Shown: piece by piece, positions 1-7,753 of the stretch | How the letters are laid out: the number at the start of each line of letters is the position of its first letter | Numbering within the stretch: the first letter of the stretch is position 1 | Origin: DATARH01 sp050246595 | Lineage (GTDB): Bacteria > Pseudomonadota > Alphaproteobacteria > ATCC43930 > CGMCC-115725 | NCBI GenBank assembly: GCA_050246595.1 | Contig: JBFWVT010000064.1 | Location: forward strand, 1-28,681 | DNA: 28,681 nucleotides | Direction: 5' to 3' | Translations under genes and position numbers: made by a program | Notes under the pieces: model-generated | What the model was told of the DNA's origin: nothing | The model's database searches: none | The model's input: the letters and a program-made list of their open reading frames with translations, nothing else

Positions 1-34
1 CGAATCGCGCGCATGGCGCGATACTCCCTACACG

Positions 35-150
35 CCCCTCTCCCTTAAACTGAGGGGATCGAGGTAGAGTACCGCCGGCCCGCGCTGGCCAAGCTCGGCT
101 TGGTGGCGCATGCTACATAAGTCCGCTCACTCTGCCCTCTCCCTGAGGGG
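35..150. repeat. Two copies of a CCCTCTCCCT...GAGGGG stem-loop element
   Basis: The decamer CCCTCTCCCT occurs at 36-45 and again at 135-144. Each copy is followed by GAGGGG (52-57 and 145-150), so each can fold into a short stem. The copies sit about 100 bases apart in non-coding DNA. They resemble the dispersed intergenic palindromes found in many proteobacterial genomes. The resemblance is a judgement by eye, and copy number elsewhere in the genome is unknown. Confidence 0.4.
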
Positions 151-265
151 GGAAGGAGGCGATTTATACAGAGGAATTATGGCGCTTCTTCGGTCTCCGA
201 TGCGACCGAGCCAAGCCGCTCGATCGTGAAGCCTTCAGTCAATGTTGCCTCGATGAGGGTGGGAC

Positions 266-287
266 AGCTCGGGCCGGTTCCCGAGCT
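266..287 (-). terminator. Hairpin just downstream of cardiolipin synthase
   Basis: A perfect 8-bp inverted repeat (AGCTCGGG, 6-base loop, CCCGAGCT) lies 16 bases beyond the stop codon of the leftward cardiolipin synthase gene. The position and stem strength suit a transcription terminator or 3' end stabiliser. No T-run follows on the minus strand, so a classical rho-independent terminator is not fully supported. Confidence 0.4.
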
Positions 288-302
288 TCAAATCCTGGAG
301 CA

Positions 303-1754
303 TTACAACAGAGGCGACAGGAGCCTTGCGACTGAGTCTCTGAAGCGGATCACGGGGTTTCGGCCCCGGTATTCAGCGGGATCGAATTCTTTGCAGCCCC
401 GGAGGTCTCGCTTGAAAGCAGCCTCCAGCTCGCCGGCGAGCGCCCTGTTGTAGATCACGGCGTTCAGCTCGTAATTGATGCTGAAGCTTCTGATATCGAT
501 ATTTGTTGATCCGATCGAGCAGATCTCGGAATCGATACTGATCGTCTTTGCGTGCAGGTAGCCTTTATTATAAAGGAAGACACGCACGCCGGCGCGAATG
601 ACATCAAGAATAAAGGTATTGCCGGCCCATTCGGGCATCGGGTTGCCTGACGAACGCGCGCTCAGCATGACCCTTACGTCAATGCCTGACAGGGCTGCCG
701 ACGTCAACGCCTCGGCGATGGTAGTATCAAGGACGAAATAGGGCGATTGCAGATAGACGTGCCGTTGCGCTGTCACGATCATGGAGAAATACAGCTGGCG
801 GATTCCGGCCCACTGCGAATCCGGCCCTGAAGTCAGGATCTGGACCGGTATGCCCGATTCAGCTCTTTCTGCCGCGACCCCGGGGAAGTATGACGGGGAG
901 AACAGATTTTCCCGTACCGCATTGTACCAGTCCACCATGAAAACATTCTGCAGGATAGCTGCGCCTTCGCCGGCAACGCGCATCTGGGTATCGCGCCAGA
1001 AATCAAACCCTTTGCCGCCGTCGAGATGCTCCTTTCCGATGTTCATGCCGCCCGTATAACCTATCGAACCATCGATGACGGTAATCTTGCGATGATTGCG
1101 ATAGCTGATCGTGTGCAGACGCCACAGCGGTGATGTCGGCGCCATGCGGACTCCAAGTGCTTCCATGTCCTTTAGATAGCCGCGGTTCACATGAGCATGC
1201 GACCCCAGCGGATCGTAAAGGACGCGGACTTCGACGCCGGCTTTGGCCCTTGCAGCGAGAACCTCTCTAAGCCGGTCGGTAAACTCGTCCCGCCCCCAAA
1301 CAAAATACTGCAAATGAACCGAGTGTACGGCAGCCTCTATATCCTCAATCATCCGCGGGTAGAAGCAAGATGCGTTCTGCAAGATCTCGACTTCATTTTG
1401 CCGGGTCAATGCTGATTGAGGGTTCTGCCTGACCAGCATCATCAGCTTCTTGCGGCTGGGGCTGTCACCCTCAAGCAACCTGATCGCCGCGTCCTGGCGG
1501 GACAGAATGGGTGACAGAAGAGGTCTCGCATTGGCTACAAGATCTTGCCTGATAAGCTTGCTTTGCTTGGCAAACGCCTTGCGGCTTCTGCCAAACAGTA
1601 CGTAAATGATCAGACCAAGCCCGGGGAGAAAGATGAAAGCGAGCGCCCACGCCAGGGTAGCTTGCGGCCGCCTATTTTCCGATATCAGAAAGATTACCGC
1701 AACCAGTCCATAAACGGCAAGGGCGATGATGGCGATTGTGCCGATGTAGCTCAC
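303..1754 (-). CDS. cls: Cardiolipin synthase (phospholipase D family)
   Basis: A 483-residue membrane-anchored phospholipase D superfamily enzyme, predicted to make cardiolipin from phosphatidylglycerol at the inner membrane. Two hydrophobic segments occupy about residues 3-24 and 34-54. They are followed by two catalytic HxKxxxxD motifs, HRKITVID (221-228) and HAKTISID (401-408), each followed by the usual Gly-rich or GSTN stretch. The length is normal for bacterial Cls proteins with an N-terminal double anchor. The start is GTG at 1754, with a purine-rich stretch upstream. It lies 118 bases after a YbhN-like gene, and an EEP phosphatase comes before that. This matches the gene content of the E. 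coli ybhP-clsB-ybhN locus, although the gene order differs. The N-terminal anchors make it resemble ClsA more than ClsB. The family call is secure; the exact substrate pair is inferred. Confidence 0.93.
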   Translation of the reverse strand: MSYIGTIAIIALAVYGLVAVIFLISENRRPQATLAWALAFIFLPGLGLIIYVLFGRSRKAFAKQSKLIRQDLVANARPLLSPILSRQDAAIRLLEGDSPSRKKLMMLVRQNPQSALTRQNEVEILQNASCFYPRMIEDIEAAVHSVHLQYFVWGRDEFTDRLREVLAARAKAGVEVRVLYDPLGSHAHVNRGYLKDMEALGVRMAPTSPLWRLHTISYRNHRKITVIDGSIGYTGGMNIGKEHLDGGKGFDFWRDTQMRVAGEGAAILQNVFMVDWYNAVRENLFSPSYFPGVAAERAESGIPVQILTSGPDSQWAGIRQLYFSMIVTAQRHVYLQSPYFVLDTTIAEALTSAALSGIDVRVMLSARSSGNPMPEWAGNTFILDVIRAGVRVFLYNKGYLHAKTISIDSEICSIGSTNIDIRSFSINYELNAVIYNRALAGELEAAFKRDLRGCKEFDPAEYRGRNPVIRFRDSVARLLSPLL

Positions 1755-1872
1755 GGGTTCCGTTTCCCCGCGGCAAGGAGCAACACATCCGGGCCTCTCA
1801 TATGCCGCCGCGCTGCCGTTTCGGAGTCGTACATCAATCCAACCACAGCCTTATAATGCAGGGTCTTGAACA

Positions 1873-2928
1873 TTATTGGTTTTCTGATACCGTGGTCGGC
1901 GCCGTTGTCCGGCCGAAAGCAAGCTCGGCCACGGCAAAGAGACCGGCGCCCAGAGCCAGGGGTACGAGAAAATATACGAAACGGAATACTACAAATGCAC
2001 CGATCAGGGTGGCGTCAGGAATGAATAACGTGACAACGGTTTCGATCACGCCCAATCCGCCGGGTACATGGCTGATCAGTGAAGCGACATTTGCGATGAC
2101 ATAAACTGTCAGTACGTTCGCGAAATCGACATCCGCCACCCCGGCGAGAGCTTGGTGCAGACAGGCTGCGACAAAGATGAAATTTATTGGGCCGATAATT
2201 ACCTGTGCGACCGCCAAACGGAGCGGTGGCATGGCGAATCTCCATTTCCCGATCGTCAGCGGGCGCCGTACAGTCGCAGCAAGCAGCAGATAGAAAATAG
2301 CGAGAACCAAACAAATGGCACCGATGCCGGAGAGCGTGAGCGGCTCCAGTCCGGTAACCCGGTGTGCCTGTTGCGGGCTGTATAAAAGCGCGATACCTCC
2401 CAGGAGGATAAGCCCCAGCCCGACAGTGACCCCACAGAATATAATGACCTTGGCGACCTGCTCGGCGCTGAGACCCCAGCGCGAATAGAAACGATATCGA
2501 ACCGCCCCGCTGCTCAGCGCCGCAAACCCGAAATTGTGACCTAGAGAAAGGCTTGTAAACGAAGCAAGCGCCGCCTTGCGGTAGGGCAGCGGCCGGCCGG
2601 CGTAGTGGAGAGCGAGCCAATCGAACCCGGTGAGGCAGATATAACTGGCAGCGGCAAAACAGCCCGCCATGATCAGCCGATCGAGCGGAAACACGGCTGT
2701 AGCGGTAACGATCTGCTCGAACGTATATTTGCTTACGATGCGATAGATCAGGAAACCTGCAAGAACGAGTATCCCAAGAGCAAGGAGCCATTTCCAACGC
2801 GAGCCGGCGGGTCGCCTCTGGCCAGCCGCTCGCGCGTTCGGGGTCCGTTGTGCCGAAGGCGGCGGAGTATTTGGAGGAGCTTCAGGTCTGGCAGTGCCGC
2901 CCGGAGGTGGCCTCGCTTGAAAATTCAT
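1873..2928 (-). CDS. YbhN-like integral membrane protein (lysylphosphatidylglycerol synthase TM family)
   Basis: A 351-residue polytopic membrane protein of the UPF0104/LPG synthase transmembrane family. Residues 1-44 are a Pro/Ala/Arg-rich cytoplasmic tail, followed by about eight hydrophobic helices. Characteristic stretches are the S-LGHNFGF segment, SSGAVRYRFY, and the late HVPGGLGVIE motif that marks the family. There is no aminoacyl-transferase domain, so it is not a full MprF. Its ATG overlaps the stop of the upstream phosphatase gene in an ATGA junction, so the two are translationally coupled. E. coli YbhN also neighbours cardiolipin synthase and YbhP, which points to a role in envelope lipid handling. 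Its biochemical activity is not known from sequence. Confidence 0.85.
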   Translation of the reverse strand: MNFQARPPPGGTARPEAPPNTPPPSAQRTPNARAAGQRRPAGSRWKWLLALGILVLAGFLIYRIVSKYTFEQIVTATAVFPLDRLIMAGCFAAASYICLTGFDWLALHYAGRPLPYRKAALASFTSLSLGHNFGFAALSSGAVRYRFYSRWGLSAEQVAKVIIFCGVTVGLGLILLGGIALLYSPQQAHRVTGLEPLTLSGIGAICLVLAIFYLLLAATVRRPLTIGKWRFAMPPLRLAVAQVIIGPINFIFVAACLHQALAGVADVDFANVLTVYVIANVASLISHVPGGLGVIETVVTLFIPDATLIGAFVVFRFVYFLVPLALGAGLFAVAELAFGRTTAPTTVSENQ

Positions 2929-3719
2929 CGTCGCACGCTTGGCAGACCGCGGTTTGGGTCTTTGTGGTCGGGCGTCTGATCGGCAGGCAGAACTACGCGA
3001 AAATCGACGTAAAGCGGCACATGATCGGAGGCAGTCCGTGCCGCCGAGTGCCGGAGAGTCCTTGCCTCGATCACCTCGATAAACCGGTTCACGAATACGT
3101 GATCGATGCGCAGGAGCGGCAATAGAGCCGGGAATGTGGCTCCGGGTCGAGCACTCGGAGACAATTGCCGGGCATCCCTGAGCCGCGACGCAAGGCGGCC
3201 GTAGACGCGGGAACCGGGAAAGGCATTAAAATCGCCCAGAACGATCACCGGCTCGCGGCCGAGATCATTCCCCAGCCATTCGGGTCCGAGCAGCGCCTCG
3301 ACATGGGCCAGCCGTTCGTGGCAATTGAGACCGAGATGCGTATTAAGGAGTTGAATTTCGGCGCGATCCACAGCGACCGAGACCCATAAGGCTCCTCGCG
3401 GCTCGAGTCTGCGTCGGGACGGGAGTTTCGGGAGAACGCCGGCTTTGACGAGCCGGGAGGGCAGCGAGGTCAGGATCGCGTCGCCGTAAAGCTCGTCTGT
3501 CGTGTCCATTACCGGGTGAAAATGCACGTCCATGCCTAATTGACGAGCGATCCATTGCGCTTGATCCACACCGCGCGATCGCGACCGGCGCACATCGATC
3601 TCCTGGAGCGCCACGATGTCGGGCCGACACGACGCGATCACCTCGCCAATACGCTGCGGCGAGAGCCGACCGTCAATTCCGACACAGCGATGCACATTGT
3701 AGGTCAGCACACGGGGCAA
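2925..3719 (-). CDS. Endonuclease/exonuclease/phosphatase family protein (YbhP-like)
   Basis: A 264-residue soluble metal-dependent hydrolase of the EEP superfamily (DNase I, sphingomyelinase and inositol phosphatase fold). Visible motifs are YNVH (7-10), the metal-binding Glu in LQE (40), NTHLG (126-130), GDFNA (162-166), RIDHVF (204-209) and SDHVPL (231-236), so the catalytic set is complete. I see no signal peptide. The start appears to be TTG at 3719, with a GGAG eight bases upstream; an in-frame GTG lies at 3710. The stop overlaps the YbhN-like ATG. The lipid-gene neighbours suggest a phosphoester in phospholipid metabolism as substrate, but this is inference and DNA or RNA cannot be excluded. 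Confidence 0.85.
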   Translation of the reverse strand: MPRVLTYNVHRCVGIDGRLSPQRIGEVIASCRPDIVALQEIDVRRSRSRGVDQAQWIARQLGMDVHFHPVMDTTDELYGDAILTSLPSRLVKAGVLPKLPSRRRLEPRGALWVSVAVDRAEIQLLNTHLGLNCHERLAHVEALLGPEWLGNDLGREPVIVLGDFNAFPGSRVYGRLASRLRDARQLSPSARPGATFPALLPLLRIDHVFVNRFIEVIEARTLRHSAARTASDHVPLYVDFRVVLPADQTPDHKDPNRGLPSVRR

Positions 3720-3891
3720 GAAGAGAACTCCATTTTCAGCAAAGGGTTCACCTGTAACACGACCCTTGTCGATCGGATTTCAGGCCTCGAACCCGCTTCA
3801 TGAGATCGCTCCGAAACAACAGCCCTGAAAAGACCCGGCACCCCTGGCGCTTCCACAGGCGAGCAGCGCTTCCGGGGAAAAGGCTCATCGG
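3720..3891. promoter_or_regulatory. Divergent intergenic region with outward promoters
   Basis: These 172 bases separate the leftward lipid-related operon from the rightward permease gene. Any promoters for both units should lie here, because neither gene has another upstream gap. I could not pick convincing -35/-10 pairs or an operator by eye. A purine-rich ribosome site (GGGGAAAAGG, 3874-3883) serves the permease. Confidence 0.4.
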
Positions 3892-5124
3892 GTGCTCGTC
3901 ATGACGGACCGGCACAGCGCGGCGCCTCCCGACCCGCCCTCGCCGATCAACCGGTTCGCGCGACGCGGCTTCGAGCTTGCCGCCATCGCGCTCGGGACGG
4001 CGGCCGGGCTTTTCCTTGTCTGGCAAGCGTCGAACGCCCTCTTTCTTGTATTCGCCGGGTTGCTGTTCGCCGTTTTTCTCGACGCCTGCACCCGCGGTCT
4101 CGGACGGTTGTGGACGGGATCGCGCGGGTGGCGCCTCGCGGCGGTCTGCACCGTGCTCGCGCTGTTGATCGTTACCGGTGTGAGTTTTGGCGGGTACACG
4201 ATCGCACAGCAGGCGAGCGAGCTTTTCAACACGGTGCAGGACCAGCTGCGCGTTCTGGAGCGGGCTGTCGGAGGCGGCTCGACCGGACCGAACGAAGACC
4301 GCGGCGCCCCGCAGGCGCAATCTCAGCCGGCTCCCGCCGTCCGGAGCGAAGCGCAACCCCAGGGGGCGCCGCCGAGTCAGAGCAACAGGGGCGCGCAATC
4401 GCGACCGGAGTCCGACGACGAGGGCGGGATCGGCTCGCTGCTGCGCCGGTTTTTCCCGAATGCCGGGGCGCTGCTGCGATCGGCGACCACGGCGCTCGGG
4501 GGTGTTACCGGCGTCCTCGGCAATCTCGTCGTGATCGTATTTCTGGGTCTTTACGTGGCGATCAATCCCGGGCTGTACCGCCGCGGCTTGCTGCTGCTGC
4601 TGCCGCGCGACAGGCGCGAGCGCTTCGGGGCCGTGCTCGACGAATGCGCCGATACCCTGCGGTGGTGGATCGTGGGACAGTTTGTCTCGATGGGGATCAT
4701 TGCGGTTCTGACCTTTCTTGCGCTCACCTTGGTCGGAATGCCGGCAGCCTTTGTACTCGCCCTGATCACCGGCTTGTTCGCGTTCATCCCCTATATCGGT
4801 TCCTTTGTCTCCGGCGTAATCATCGTGCTTGTCGGTCTCGCCAACGGCGGCACGATGGTCATATGGGCACTGGGCGTCTACGTTCTTGTACAGTTGGTGG
4901 AAAGCTACATCCTGGCGCCTATAGTCGAGCGGTGGAGCGTCAATCTTGCGCCGGCTCTCGTCATCGGGGGGCTGACTGTTCTGGGGATGCTTTTTGGCCT
5001 CTGGGGCTTCATCCTCGCGGCGCCGCTGCTCGCTGTCCTGCAGGTCGTGATCCTGCGCCTCTGGGTGGCGGATGCGCTCGGCGACCCCGACGGCACAAAG
5101 GCGGCTGCGTCATCCGGGGATTAA
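3892..5124 (+). CDS. AI-2E/PerM family permease
   Basis: A 410-residue polytopic membrane protein of the AI-2E transporter (PerM/TqsA) family. Hydrophobic pairs lie near residues 27-65 and 82-104. A long extracytoplasmic region follows, then helices from about 203 onwards with the typical family stretches LGLYVAINP, GLFAFIPYIGS and LVQLVESYILAPIV. Residues 127-178 form a low-complexity Pro/Gln/Ser/Gly-rich insert of about 50 residues between the second and third helices, which is unusual for the family. The start is GTG at 3892, eight bases after GGGGAAAAGG; an ATG three codons later is the alternative. Members export or import small molecules such as AI-2, or act in Na+/H+ exchange. The substrate here cannot be told. 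Confidence 0.85.
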   Translation: MLVMTDRHSAAPPDPPSPINRFARRGFELAAIALGTAAGLFLVWQASNALFLVFAGLLFAVFLDACTRGLGRLWTGSRGWRLAAVCTVLALLIVTGVSFGGYTIAQQASELFNTVQDQLRVLERAVGGGSTGPNEDRGAPQAQSQPAPAVRSEAQPQGAPPSQSNRGAQSRPESDDEGGIGSLLRRFFPNAGALLRSATTALGGVTGVLGNLVVIVFLGLYVAINPGLYRRGLLLLLPRDRRERFGAVLDECADTLRWWIVGQFVSMGIIAVLTFLALTLVGMPAAFVLALITGLFAFIPYIGSFVSGVIIVLVGLANGGTMVIWALGVYVLVQLVESYILAPIVERWSVNLAPALVIGGLTVLGMLFGLWGFILAAPLLAVLQVVILRLWVADALGDPDGTKAAASSGD

Positions 5125-5233
5125 GGACCGATGGACGGCGGCCTGAGTGCCGCGCCGAGCCGGTTTGCGGTGGGCCGAGCCGGTTTGCGGTGGCGAGACG
5201 GCCCGCATTGCTGATTCCCGGCTCGGGTTGATC
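5125..5233. other. Convergent intergenic gap
   Basis: This short gap lies between the 3' ends of the permease (plus) and the HdeD-like gene (minus). It contains an exact 20-bp tandem duplication and no obvious terminator hairpin. Confidence 0.5.
5154..5193. repeat. Exact 20-bp tandem duplication
   Basis: Two adjacent identical 20-base units, each reading GCCGAGCCGGTTTGCGGTGG, occupy 5154-5173 and 5174-5193 between two convergent genes. The perfect identity suggests a recent slippage duplication. No coding role is evident. Confidence 0.85.
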
Positions 5234-5839
5234 TCAGGTCGCGGCGGGGGAGGCGGTATTGTGCCGGTGCCGCCGCAGGCGCAGCGAAAATACGATAAAC
5301 AGGATCCCGAACACGATCGAATAGAGAGCGATAGCCCAGATCAGACCCAGAGCGCCGGGTCCCGGGGCGATAAGCAGGATCGCGCCGAACAGCACCGATA
5401 TAATACCGCTGAGGATGAGCGCCCACTCGTTATCGATCTCCTTGCGCAGCCTGATCGCGCCGATGATCTCGAAAATGCCGTGCGCCACGGCCCAGGCGCC
5501 GATAAACATGACCAGCACGATCGCGCTGATGCCGGTCCACAGAAACACCACAATCCCGGCCGCGATCCCGAGCAGCCCGACCACGACGAGCCACCACGTC
5601 GGCACCGGCTTGGCGGCGCCGCTGAATGCCGCCGCGAGCGCGATGATGCCGTCGATCAGCGCGAACGCGCCATAAAGCAGGACCAGGGTTATCAGCGTGA
5701 TCCCCGGCCAGATAAAAGCGAGAACCCCGAACACGATTGCCGCAATCCCGCGCAGCAGCAGAAGCCACCACCGATCGGCGAGAGCGTTCAGCATCGGGCG
5801 GCCGAGCGGGGTGGCGGTTTGTTCCGGGGTCGTCTGCAT
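5234..5839 (-). CDS. HdeD-like six-helix membrane protein
   Basis: A 201-residue integral membrane protein of the HdeD/DUF308 family. After a hydrophilic N-terminus it shows about six hydrophobic helices in pairs (near 26-46, 49-71, 83-103, 105-127, 140-159 and 164-185). The recurring WPG.. and Gly-rich turns are typical of the family. I place the start at ATG 5839, because a GAGGAAA ribosome site lies seven bases upstream; the frame extends 44 codons further but without support. In E. coli HdeD is linked to acid resistance, but most homologues have no proven function. It faces the permease tail to tail, and its promoter must lie in the large gap to the right. Confidence 0.8.
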   Translation of the reverse strand: MQTTPEQTATPLGRPMLNALADRWWLLLLRGIAAIVFGVLAFIWPGITLITLVLLYGAFALIDGIIALAAAFSGAAKPVPTWWLVVVGLLGIAAGIVVFLWTGISAIVLVMFIGAWAVAHGIFEIIGAIRLRKEIDNEWALILSGIISVLFGAILLIAPGPGALGLIWAIALYSIVFGILFIVFSLRLRRHRHNTASPAAT

Positions 5840-6559
5840 GGCCGTTTCCTCAACTATGGCTGGAGGACGCGTATACCCTAACAACGAATTGACCGATGCA
5901 GGTACCGGCAATTGCCGCTTCGGGTCGTGCTCGGTTTGAACTGCAATGCCCTCATTCAGGGGCGCTGGCATTCAGGAGCGCGGTCGCAGCCCCCAAACCC
6001 GGAACCCAGGACACAGGCCCCGAATGCCACGGAACGGGGTCGCCGTCATCGGTATTGAGGGATCGCCCAACGAGCGGAGCAGCCGCAAATTCCCGCGCGT
6101 GCGTTGCGGGTCGGAGCATCGGCGAGGGGCGGCTTGACCCATCGGGTCTCCTTGCACCTGGAGGCGGCTGCCAAACCGCTCGCTGACGATCGAGAAACAG
6201 GCCTCTATTGTCAGAGGCTGCATGCCCGCCGAACGGTCTTGTCCATCTGAGAACAAAGACCGAGCTGGATTGTTTCTGATCGAGGCTTGTTGGTCGGTTC
6301 TTCCCGAAGGAGGGTTGGGGAGCCATAAATTTCTCACGGCTCGGCGCGGTTCGAGGCGGTTTCGGCTGGTGCGGGTCGGTGCCGCTTGACGGCAATCGAT
6401 CGACCGCGATCGCGGCTGCCCGGCAAGTACAGGATGACCCGTCCATGTCGGAGCTTGTCGTCCCCGCGTACAATACGCCGGGAAAACCCGCCGTCGAGCG
6501 GACGGCCGAACCCTGGCGGAGCGATGCGTCGGCTCGCTTCACGCAAGCCGGAGGCGAAT
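5840..6559. promoter_or_regulatory. 720-base intergenic region between HdeD-like gene and RND operon
   Basis: This divergent gap must hold promoters for the leftward HdeD-like gene and the rightward efflux operon. Reading frames here lack family resemblance and look like random open frames. Two symmetrical sites are visible: an inverted repeat GCCTCT-N6-AGAGGC at 6201-6218, and a 12-bp palindrome CCGCGATCGCGG at 6404-6415, about 150 bases before the adaptor gene. Either could be a regulator site. No TetR, MarR or other repressor gene adjoins the pump, so the regulator would be encoded elsewhere. Confidence 0.4.
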
Positions 6560-7753
6560 GTGGTCAAGCGCTTGCTTCTCCTCCTGACGGTTATCGGGTT
6601 GGCGATCGCGGCTTACCTGATCATCGTTCGCTGGCCGGAAACGGAAGCTCCGGCACAAGCCGTGCCCGCACCCCCGCCCGAGGTCGGCATCGTTACGGTG
6701 CAGCCCGCGGAAGTACCATTTCCGATCACCTATGCCGGCCGCGTCGTCGGCTTTCGCGATGTCGAGGTGCGCGCGCTGGTGGGAGGCATTTTGCAACAGC
6801 GGGGTTTCGAGGAGGGCGCCCGGGTCGAGCAAGGGCAGCTCTTGTTCCAGATCGATCCGGCGACCTACCAGGTGGCGCTGGACCGGGCGGAGGCGCAATT
6901 GCAGCAGGCCAATGCCACGCTGCGCGAAGCGGAGACCAGTTTCGCGCGCACGGAAGCGCTGTTCCGCCGCGGCGTCGCGACCGAAAGAGCGCGGGACGAG
7001 GCGCTTGCGGCGCGCGATCAGGCGCTGGCCGCCGTGCAGCTCGCCGAGGCCGGGATCGCCAGCGCCAGACTGGATCTCGGCTATACGAGGGTCAACGCGC
7101 CGGTGTCGGGCGTCACGGCGGTTCAGTCGCCCGCCATCGGGACGCTGATCCAGGCGGAGCAGACGCTGCTGACCACGATCACGCCGCTCGACCCGGCTTA
7201 CGTCAATTTTTCGTTCACCGACGAGGAGGGACGGGCGTTTCGCGAGTTGAACGAGCGACGCGCCAGACCGATCGACGAAACCGACCTGGCGGTCGATCTG
7301 CAATTCGGCAACGGCGCGCTATACCCGCATCCGGGCCGGATCGATACGGCTGCCCAGCGGGTCGATCCGCAAACCGGCACCATTCAGGCCCGCGCGATCT
7401 TTCCGAACCCGGAAGGCGAATTGCTGCCCGGTCAGTTCGTCCGGGTGCGCATCCGGGGGGTGACGCTGCCGGATGCGATCGTCGTTCCGAAACGGGCAAT
7501 CAGCCAGGGGCCGCAAGGACCCTCGGTGTTTGTGGTCGGAGCGAACGACATCGCCGAGGCGCGACCGGTCAGGCTCGGTGCGGAGCTTCCCGAGGGCTGG
7601 GCGGTGCGGGACGGGCTTGAAGGCGGCGAACGGGTCGTCGTCGATGGCGTGATCCGGGTGCGCGCCGGCGCGCCGGTCAGACCGACGACCGCACCGGCGG
7701 GAGCGCCGGAGCCGGCGCCGTCGGATACGTCGCGGCTGGGAGCCGGCCGATAA
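6560..7753 (+). CDS. RND efflux periplasmic adaptor (membrane fusion protein)
   Basis: A 397-residue HlyD/AcrA-type adaptor that would join an inner-membrane RND pump to an outer-membrane channel. A single N-terminal hydrophobic segment follows a Lys/Arg-rich start (VKRLLLLL...), with no clear lipobox. Next come the lipoyl/barrel-sandwich half-motif VGGILQQRGFEEGARVEQGQ, a coiled-coil hairpin rich in Ala/Glu/Gln (about residues 105-170), the second lipoyl half and a C-terminal beta-barrel. I prefer the GTG at 6560, which has GGAGG five bases upstream. An ATG at 6524 in the same frame is possible, but its GGAG is only two bases away. The stop overlaps the pump's ATG (TAATG), so the two proteins are translationally coupled. 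Confidence 0.88.
   Translation: MVKRLLLLLTVIGLAIAAYLIIVRWPETEAPAQAVPAPPPEVGIVTVQPAEVPFPITYAGRVVGFRDVEVRALVGGILQQRGFEEGARVEQGQLLFQIDPATYQVALDRAEAQLQQANATLREAETSFARTEALFRRGVATERARDEALAARDQALAAVQLAEAGIASARLDLGYTRVNAPVSGVTAVQSPAIGTLIQAEQTLLTTITPLDPAYVNFSFTDEEGRAFRELNERRARPIDETDLAVDLQFGNGALYPHPGRIDTAAQRVDPQTGTIQARAIFPNPEGELLPGQFVRVRIRGVTLPDAIVVPKRAISQGPQGPSVFVVGANDIAEARPVRLGAELPEGWAVRDGLEGGERVVVDGVIRVRAGAPVRPTTAPAGAPEPAPSDTSRLGAGR

Larger units (their letters stand above)
1..302. other. Left-edge intergenic region, no convincing gene
   Basis: This stretch lies downstream of the cardiolipin synthase gene, which reads leftwards. I see no family-recognisable reading frame. A 16-codon ORF at 179-229 has a decent ribosome site (GAGGA, five bases before ATG), but it is too short to support as a gene. 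The stretch contains two related pyrimidine/purine stem-loop elements (35-57 and 135-150) and a strong hairpin just after the synthase stop (266-287), listed separately. Confidence 0.6.

Noticed and set aside
6404..6415. CCGCGATCGCGG palindrome as a firm efflux operator
   Set aside because: GATCGC-rich words are common in this GC-rich DNA, and no repressor gene is adjacent, so it is mentioned only as a possibility.
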